This document shows positions 57,261-64,000 of a stretch of 64,000 nucleotides of DNA, piece after piece. A program made the position numbers and the translations under genes. The DNA comes from Dendrocalamus latiflorus. Its lineage: Eukaryota > Streptophyta > Magnoliopsida > Poales > Poaceae. Positions within the stretch are counted from its first letter, which is position 1. Each line of letters opens with the position of its first letter. A model generated the notes under the pieces. That model ran no database searches. It saw only the letters and a program-made list of their open reading frames with translations, and was not told the DNA's origin. The stretch lies in contig CM029632.1 of NCBI GenBank assembly GCA_017311315.1, positions 12,547,014 through 12,611,013 of the forward strand. Reading direction: 5' to 3'.

Positions 57261-57849
57261 AGCCTATATGCCCTATCATTCGGACCTTGCCACGTCAGCT
57301 ATTGATATTCTAATATTGATCTTACATATGATTTATTTGAATTCGGGGAAAATCTAGAAGGCTCGGTGCATGAACATGCAAAGTAAAGACATGGGAATTT
57401 TTATACAAATTCGGGCCTTCTCCTGGGAGAATAATAACCCTACGTCATGTGTGGCTATTGCTAAGAGAAATTGATTACAACTGAGAGTAGTATGAAATGC
57501 CTAGCACTATCTCCTGATCCAAAATGTGTTCCATCTTCTCCTCCCTGATGTGAACCCTTATATAGTCGACAAAGCGATGGCCGTTGTCCCGTGCCAAAAG
57601 TTGCTTCAACACTTCGGATGATAATCGTCTGATGAAAGTTACTGTCAGAGAGACGTAGTGGTTCGTTCGCCGTATAATGGTTGTTGCCAGAGAGACATCA
57701 TGTGCGGTTATTAGAAATAAGTGCATGTTCTAACCGCTTTGTCAGATGACCCCACGATGAAGTAGGTCGTCGTAAACAAGCTAGTTAGGAATATGCTGGT
57801 TGCAGAAAGACTTATGACCACGAGATGGTCATAGGATATCTTACGACTA

Positions 57850-58125
57850 AGTGGTCGTAGAAAGATTTACGACTAAGGAGTAGTCGTAGTAAGACTTACG
57901 ATTATGTGGTCATAGAAAAACTTGCAACCAAGGAGTAGCCTAGTAAGACTTACAACTATATGGTCAAAGAAAAACTTACAACCAAAGAGTAGTCGTAGTA
58001 AGACTTATGACTATATGATCATAGAAAGACTTATGATCAGAGAGTAGTTGTAGTAAGATTTACGACTATGTGGTCGTAGGAAGACTTACGATCAAAGAGT
58101 AGTCGTAGTAAGACTTACGACAAAC
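57850..58125 (+). repeat. 56-bp tandem array with facing CTTACGAC / GTCGTAG sites
   Basis: About five units of near 56 bp, each GTAGTCGTAGTAAGACTTA, then ACTATGTGGTCGTAGAAAGA, then CTTACGACCAAGGA. Each unit has inverted CTTACGAC and GTCGTA sites. It lies inside the solo LTR, downstream of its TATA box. Confidence 0.85.
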
Positions 58126-60197
58126 CCTGTGAAATCTCTCCCTTATTGTTAAGGGGTATACTCGGAGAATATAATGATGTAATAATTAAAGGATTGTTAT
58201 ATCCTCGTCATCAGCATTTCCATGAATTTCCTTTACAAAAATAAATTGGCTAAAAATCCTAAATCTGATGCTAACGTCATAAATTGATTTCTCCATACAA
58301 AAATAATTTCAGAAATTCCTAATTTTCCTTTTTCTCTAAGTTTTGAATTTCCGGAAGCCCATATTTCTTCATCATAACTCCGATTGAACCCATTCAAATT
58401 TGTAAATTCATCTAAAATTGAGATATATCCAAATCTTCCTTGTTTTCAAATTTTTGGAGTTTATTGAATTTTATTTGAGTTTGGTGGGTTATTTTCACGT
58501 GTAAACTATGATGATTCCGAAGATTTCTTTGACCATAATTCTCACCGATCCATGGAGTAAGGCAAGTTACACTCTTTGATCATGTTGATACTAGCTTACA
58601 AATAAAATTATATTATTTTAAATAATTTTGCATGCATAGTTTTATTTAACGTATTTCAATTCAGTTTTAACTTTAGTTATTGCCTACTTGTTAATTCCTC
58701 CATTGATATTGACTCCCAGATACATTGTCATCCTAGAATAAAACTCTAGTTAGTACACTAGTATTAACTAGAATATTTTTGTAGAACAACTTATTCATGC
58801 TTAGAGGTAAACTTTAGCTTGGGATAACTTTTTCACATAAAATGATAAGTTTTTAAAATATATTCTTGACTTCATTGAGTCAATAAAAGCTAGGAAATAT
58901 TTCAAAATAAAATATAAAACCTAGTTTAGACTTAGGAAAATAATATGATGGTGGGTGCTTGTTGGCACACGTTGTTGTTCGGTGACGCAGCGGTGATGCC
59001 AGGCACAAGGGCTATACGAGTAGCACCTAAGGCTATACGGGTAGCTCTAAGTCAAATTAAGGGCCGGTTTGTGAGCTACTACTATAAAGCCCTAACGTAC
59101 TACCACAACACTGGTATGAGATAATCCTAGCTAACTAATTTGCGAGCCCCAACCTGTGTCTCGCTATAGGTTGAATGTGAGTGTGGATTAGGCCACGAGA
59201 AGTCTCACACAGCACAAGAGGGGGTCCCAACTTGTGGATTCATGTTGTGGTGAAATCTTAATGGAGGCGTGGCCAGGTTGACGGCTTTGTATTATAAACG
59301 CCTTGTTATAATTTTTTCAGTCGCATGACTTCGAAAGCGTGTAATGGCTGACATTATCAGATAATCATATCTTGTGGGTAAAATTATATCACCTCTGTAG
59401 AGTGTATAAACTATCTTGGATAGCCGTGCCTACGATCATGGGAAAGCTGAGTAACTTTTTTCATGGATTAAACTATGTATTTTTAAATGGTTTATAAAAT
59501 GCTTATGGATGGATAGAATCCATATGAGATCTTTTGGGAAAGATTGCCCAAGTGAGATGCCCGTAGTTAGACTAATGTCAGGTTGGTGCCTGTGCTAATG
59601 GTATTAATTTGCTTACATTACTCTTTTTACTTACTGTATTAAATTCGGTAATTTCTATCTACTTACCGTATTTCTTTAAATATTGCTTTATGCTCAAATA
59701 ACCCTATGTGCCTTCACTTGTCAACCTTACATTAATATTGTATTTTTTTCGTGTAGCTTGTGGAGTACATTTTATGTTCTCATCATTGCTATTTTGTTGC
59801 TCAAGGGAGGACTGTTTCGACTTTGAAGATTAGGACGAGTAGGCTCTGTCTTACTATCGTTTGCCGGTAGGCAGGCTTGTTGGGTGTCTTCCGCTTTGAT
59901 TTTACTTTCTGCTGCTTATATTTAAATTTGGTCTATGGGCCCTGAATGTAAACTTTAGCCATAAGGTCGTACTCTTTTAATTAATGAAGTTTGTCATTAT
60001 GCCTGATATGTATCTCTGTTACCACTGTGTGCACTAACTGATCTTAAACTAGTGCGATTTACACAGAAAGTTCCAGAATTGTTGCTCCGGGGTTCGATAG
60101 ATACTACCTAATTTCGATCCATATTACAATATGTATCATCTACCTCTAGTAGGATCATACGATACTATGATATATATCACGATACTAACATCCTTGC

Positions 60198-61167
60198 CAA
60201 TATGTAGCTCCAAAATTGTTGTTTTCTCTTCTTTTTTTTATCTTAGTTCTGAGCTCTGTACTCAGGATTTCGATTATCTGCCGTTCAGGTGTAAAAGGCA
60301 CAAAAGGGAAATCTTCCCTTGCAAACGACGGAATGCAAATCTTCCCCTACAAAGAAACAACATGCAAATATTTGTAATTAAGACGCAAGGGGTACATGTT
60401 GGAAATGTAGGTAATATTTTAATTTTAAATTTTACTATAAAACAAACATAATAAAAGACTAGTTATACAACAAACAAATCTAACAACATGTTATTCATTG
60501 TACTTCAAAAAATATGTAAGAAAAATTACAACAAAGTCGATCAATCACACAAAACAACTTACTGTTGGGCTTGATAAAGAATAAGAAGCAGCACAGACTT
60601 GATGTAATGCAGAATGTAAATAAAGCAGAGCAGCAGCGGTCGCACATATTGCGCTGCCTAGAAACCTTATTGCCGCCCCATGTAGGTACTCTCTGCGGCA
60701 ATGGCTCGGAGATAGCCGCTCTCCCTCCTTCCCGATGCACGCCGAGAAGAAAGGCCGACGAGGTTTGGTCGCTCAACACTCAATACAAATTCACCAGAGA
60801 AAAAGAAAGTGATGTGGGAAAGAAATAGAGAGGTTCAGTCTGCCAAGCCTAGACGTCTCTAGATATTTTATATATGTGTGAATTACTCTCTAATAACTAA
60901 CATCATTAAACTGAAATAATCCATTGAAAACCGGTAAATTATCCACTGGTTACTGCTAATATTCAAACCAAATAATGATAATTAAGCAGTCTCATCACCA
61001 GTTAAAAGGAGAGAGATGATGGCATGATTCAGCAAAATTAAAGGTAAATTTAAAGTGCCAGGAGTGGCGCTACGATACGGCACAAGTCACAAGTCAAGCA
61101 ATTTTACACACGAAAATACGCAAATATGTGTACGCGTGTGTGTTTAACGAAAGTCCTTCTCATGTCA
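60198..61167. other. no gene recognised between solo LTR and CACTA copy 2
   Basis: AT-rich with small frames that resemble nothing I know. A CGC/GCC-containing patch at about 60640-60750 has opposing short frames without a domain. Confidence 0.5.
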
Positions 61168-61194
61168 TATCACTACTACAGAAAGCCTAATAGT

Positions 61195-61515
61195 AGACGC
61201 CTCATCACAGACGGTTTTGTGAAACCGTCTCTAATGAGCACTATTACAGACGGTTGTAATTTGGAGGACGTCTGTGGTATTTGTGGCGGGAAAATGGATT
61301 ATCACAGACGGTTATTAACTATGAACCGTCTGTGATAAGTTTGTATCACAGACGGTCTGTATTAAAAACCGTCTGTGATAATCCCAGATTATCACAGACG
61401 GTTTTTAAATAAAAACCGTCTGTGATAACCTTGTTATCACAGACGGTTAATAATTAAAAACCGTCTGTGATAATTCACAGACGGTTTTTTATTAAAAACC
61501 ATCTGTGATAATGTC
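61195..61515. repeat. CACTA copy 2 subterminal repeats
   Basis: About seven inverted pairs of ATCACAGACGGTT and AACCGTCTGTGAT, denser than at the corresponding end of copy 1 (28081-28304), which has about four. The number of pairs therefore differs between copies of one family. Confidence 0.93.
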
Positions 61516-61691
61516 AGTAGGCATTTATTGCGCTGCTCAGACCGCATCTGTCTTCATTTCGATCCAGATCTAGCCACTGCTGCGCACTTTTTCACTCGGG
61601 AGGAAGCTAGGCGATTTCAGGCCTTGTTAATTTGGTGGGAAGAGGCAGAGATTGAGCTTTGAAGATTCATACTTTGCTGGTTGTTCTAGAT

Positions 61692-64000
61692 ATGGTTAGT
61701 AATGCAATTTATTTTTTTCTTTAATTGCATTACAATTTAGTTCTAAGTAATCCATGAGTGGTTATTGAAGATGGTTAATTTGCAAAATTGTTGGTTATAT
61801 AATAGCTGTTGTGTTTGTAATATGAATCTAGCAAATAAAGTCTCAATATAATAAATGTGGCCGGTATATATGTAGTTATAATTAGTTAATCTAGATTTTA
61901 ATACTAAGTTGTTATATATGTACGTAACGTAGGACCGAAGCTGGATGTATGCCGCGAGCCGTGTGAGTGAAGAGTACATTAATGGCGTTTCTGCTTTTAT
62001 AAGAGCTGCCGAGGAGGATATGTTGAATAAGGGGGCGATATATATGTGCTGTCCATGCACTGACTGCGAGAATGTGAAGATGTTTAAGAACCGAGGGCAA
62101 ATTGAATCGCACTTGATTCGGAGGGGTTTCAAAAAGGATTATACGTGTTGGACCAGTCATGGCGAAGTGAATGATCATATGCCGCCGGATGACATCGCCG
62201 GTGAAGTGAATGATATGCCCCCGGATGACATCGCCTGTGAACTGAATGACATGCCGCCGGCTGATGTCGATTGTGGGTCGGATTCGGATAGGTTGCACGA
62301 TGATAATCTGGATCAGATGCTTCGCGATGTTGAAGAGAACTATGATGAGAGAGAGTATGTTAAATTCCGTGGCTTGATGGAGGACTCAGAGAAACCTTTG
62401 TACACGGGATGCAAGTACACGAGGTTGTTGGCCGTGCTTGAACTGTTGAAATTGAAGGCAAGCAACGGTTGGTCGGACAAGAGTTTCACTGCGCTGCTAG
62501 GTCTTTTAGCGGACATGCTTCCGGATGGAAATGAGTTGCCTAAAACCACGTATAAAGCCAAGAAGGTTCTTTGTCCGTTGGGAATGGAAGTAGAAAGAAT
62601 ACATGCATGCCCGAACGATTGTATCCTCTACCGTAAAGAGTATGCAAACATGCATGTATGTCCGGTGTGCAACGCATCCCGATACAAACGTAACAATCAA
62701 TCAGTTGATGGCGAGGGAACAGAGGCGAAGAAAGGACCTCCTGCTAAGGTGACATGGTATTTTCCTATAATTCCCCGTTTGAAAAGGTTTTTTGCAAATC
62801 CAAAGGAGGCAAAACTGCTGCGTTGGCACTCGGAGGAGCGCAAGAAGGATGGAATGATAAGACACCTTGCTGATTCCGCGCAGTGGAGAAACATCGATAG
62901 GAGTTTTGCAGAGTTCGGTGCAGAACCAAGGAATATAAGGTTTGGACTGAGTACAGATGGAATGAATCCTTTCAGTAGCATGAGCAGCCGACATAGCACA
63001 TGGCCCGTGACTCTCTGCATCTATAACCTTCCTCCTTGGTTGTGTATGAAGCGAAAGTATATTTTGCTGTCGATACTTATCCAAGGGCCAAAACAACCTG
63101 GGAATGATATCGATGTGTTCCTAGCACCGTTGGTGGAAGATCTAAAAGTAATGTGGAACGAAGGGGTACAGGTATGGGATGCGTACAAACGAGAGAACTT
63201 CACTCTGCGCTCCTTATTGTTCTGCACCATAAATGATTATCCTGCCCTTGGTAACCTATCGGGCCATAGTACAAAAGGTGCCAAAGCTTGTACTCACTGT
63301 TTAGATGGTACCGAGAGTGTGTGGCTGAGACACTCACGCAAAACCGTCTACATGCGTCACCGCCGGTTCCTTCGGAGGGCTCACCCATACCGCAAGATGA
63401 AGAAACAATTTGACGGAGAGAAGGAAGATGGTTCAGCTCCAAGGCATTTAAGGGGACGCGAGGTTTATGATATGGTTAAGGATTTAGATGTTGTCCTCGG
63501 AAAGGGACGTAAATTGAGGGCTCATGAGAAGAACACCTGGAAGAAGAGATCAATATTTTGGGACTTACCTTATTGGGAGTACCTAGATGTTCGGCACTGC
63601 ATCGACGTCATGCACGTAGAAAAGAATGTGTGCGACAGCTTGATTGGTCTCTTACTGAACATCCGTGATAAAACAAAGGACGGTGTCAACGCACGGCTTG
63701 ACTTGGCTGACATGGACATCAGGCCTGAGTTAGCACCGACAAGCACTGATAATGGACGAACGTACCTTCCCCCTGCGTGTTACACTCTGTCCAAGGCTGA
63801 GAAAACAGAACTGTGCCAGTGCTTGCATGGTGTGAAAGTTCCGTCTGGTTACAACGGCAACGTGAAGAAACTTGTTTCGATGCAAGATTTGAAGTTAAAT
63901 GGCATGAAGTCTCATGATTGTCATGTGCTGATGACACAGATGCTCCCTATTGCAATTAGAAATATTTTGCCGATCAAAGTCCGAGAGACAATCATGAGGC
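61692..64000 (+). CDS. CACTA transposase, apparently intact, 3' end outside window
   Basis: DDE-type enzyme that would cut and join CACTA ends. Exon 1 is only ATG (61692-61694), a 238-bp intron follows (61695-61932, GT-AG), and exon 2 starts DRSWMY at 61933. I read every codon from 61933 to 64000 and found no stop (690 residues so far). A zinc-binding transposase-associated domain (CCPCTDCEN, HLIRRGF, YTCW; about 7-85) precedes a threefold E(V/L)NDMPP(D/A)D repeat. A CPNDC...CPVC zinc pair (about 222-250) leads into Transposase_21, with likely catalytic Asp343 (STDGMNPF), Asp436 (NDYPALG) and Glu564 (HVEKNV). The DUF4218 region begins near the window edge. It should be judged the candidate active copy. 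Confidence 0.9.

Larger units (their letters stand above)
55225..60099 (+). mobile_element. solo LTR of a gypsy-type element, about 4,875 bp
   Basis: It starts TGTCACATCCC (compare TGTAACATCCC of the element at 37581) and ends GGGGTTCGATA, a one-transition variant of a CGACA-type end. The 5-bp repeat GATAC flanks it (55220-55224, 60100-60104). Inside are a TATA box, a pyrimidine-rich leader, tandem arrays and a long AT-rich tail, the same plan as the 4.7-kb LTRs. No primer site, internal region or second LTR exists, so LTR-LTR recombination probably removed the rest. A nested older fragment at about 57350-57480 (TTCGGGCCTTCTCCTGGGAG) is possible. Confidence 0.75.
54746..60197. repeat. MITE-like repeat split by a solo LTR
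   Basis: The left end GCAAGGTTGTCAGGATAGTG and the reversed right end GCAAGGATGTTAGTATCGTG match at 16 of 20 bases. Without the solo LTR at 55225-60099 and one copy of its duplication, the repeat is about 572 bp, AT-rich with GATCC/GATTC phrases. No clear target duplication was seen. Possibly related to 30892-31328. Confidence 0.5.
61171..64000 (+). mobile_element. CACTA transposon copy 2, 5' part (continues past window)
   Basis: It begins CACTACTACAGAAAGCC at 61171. The preceding triplet TAT may be one half of the 3-bp target duplication. Subterminal repeats run to about 61515, then a leader and the transposase gene follow in the order of copy 1 (inverted in the window). Sequence agreement with copy 1 is very high, but copy 2 contains the about 670 bp missing from copy 1. 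The far end is outside the window. Confidence 0.93.

Noticed and set aside
61743..63937. Minus-strand open frames over CACTA copy 2
   Set aside because: Antisense shadows of the plus-strand transposase, which stays open to the window edge.

Overview
This is nuclear DNA of a flowering plant, most likely a grass (Poaceae). The evidence is one R2R3-MYB gene with two GT-AG introns, a captured fragment of the plant UFM1-conjugating enzyme, and a dense nested set of plant transposons. About three quarters of the window is recognisable mobile DNA. I found one intact host gene and no rRNA, tRNA or CRISPR.

Layout. 1-6728: minus-strand Ty1/copia element (integrase, protease, gag, primer site, 1.6-kb 5' LTR), decayed, with a 920-bp hAT element inside gag (8-bp target duplication). 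7141-10300: decayed plus-strand Ty3/gypsy pol (gag, protease, RT, RNase H, part of integrase). 13157-17429: Mutator-like element carrying a decayed plant mobile domain (PMD) gene. 17708-22105: PIF/Harbinger element (TSD TAA) with decayed Myb/SANT ORF and DDE transposase. 22268-22870: copia-type LTR remnant. 23562-28304: CACTA copy 1 (TSD ATG), with an internally deleted transposase and a second gene for a Ulp1/C48 protease. 31530-32029: a 500-bp near-perfect palindrome. 37581-50978: complete, young LTR retrotransposon (4,734-bp LTRs, TSD GCGAC) with no pol, whose only coding candidate is a six-zinc-knuckle protein. 50984-52460: UFC1 exon fragment among GGTCG-rich minisatellites, followed by a 34-bp, about 15-copy array. 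53182-54272: R2R3-MYB gene, minus strand. 55225-60099: solo LTR of about 4.9 kb (TSD GATAC) of a related family, sitting inside an older MITE-like repeat. 61171-64000: CACTA copy 2, plus strand, with a transposase open from its start codon to the window edge.

How the parts relate. The two CACTA copies share ends, subterminal motif (ATCACAGACGGTT) and transposase. Copy 1 has lost the segment with the first catalytic Asp, while copy 2 keeps all three catalytic residues, so copy 2 could in principle supply transposase in trans. The 13.4-kb LTR element lacks protease, RT and integrase and must be mobilised in trans. Its primer site, polypurine tract and LTR termini look like those of Tekay/Del-type gypsy elements. 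It is the best candidate here for something not fully described. All boundaries were read by eye from terminal repeats and target duplications; protein assignments rest on motif recognition, not database searches.
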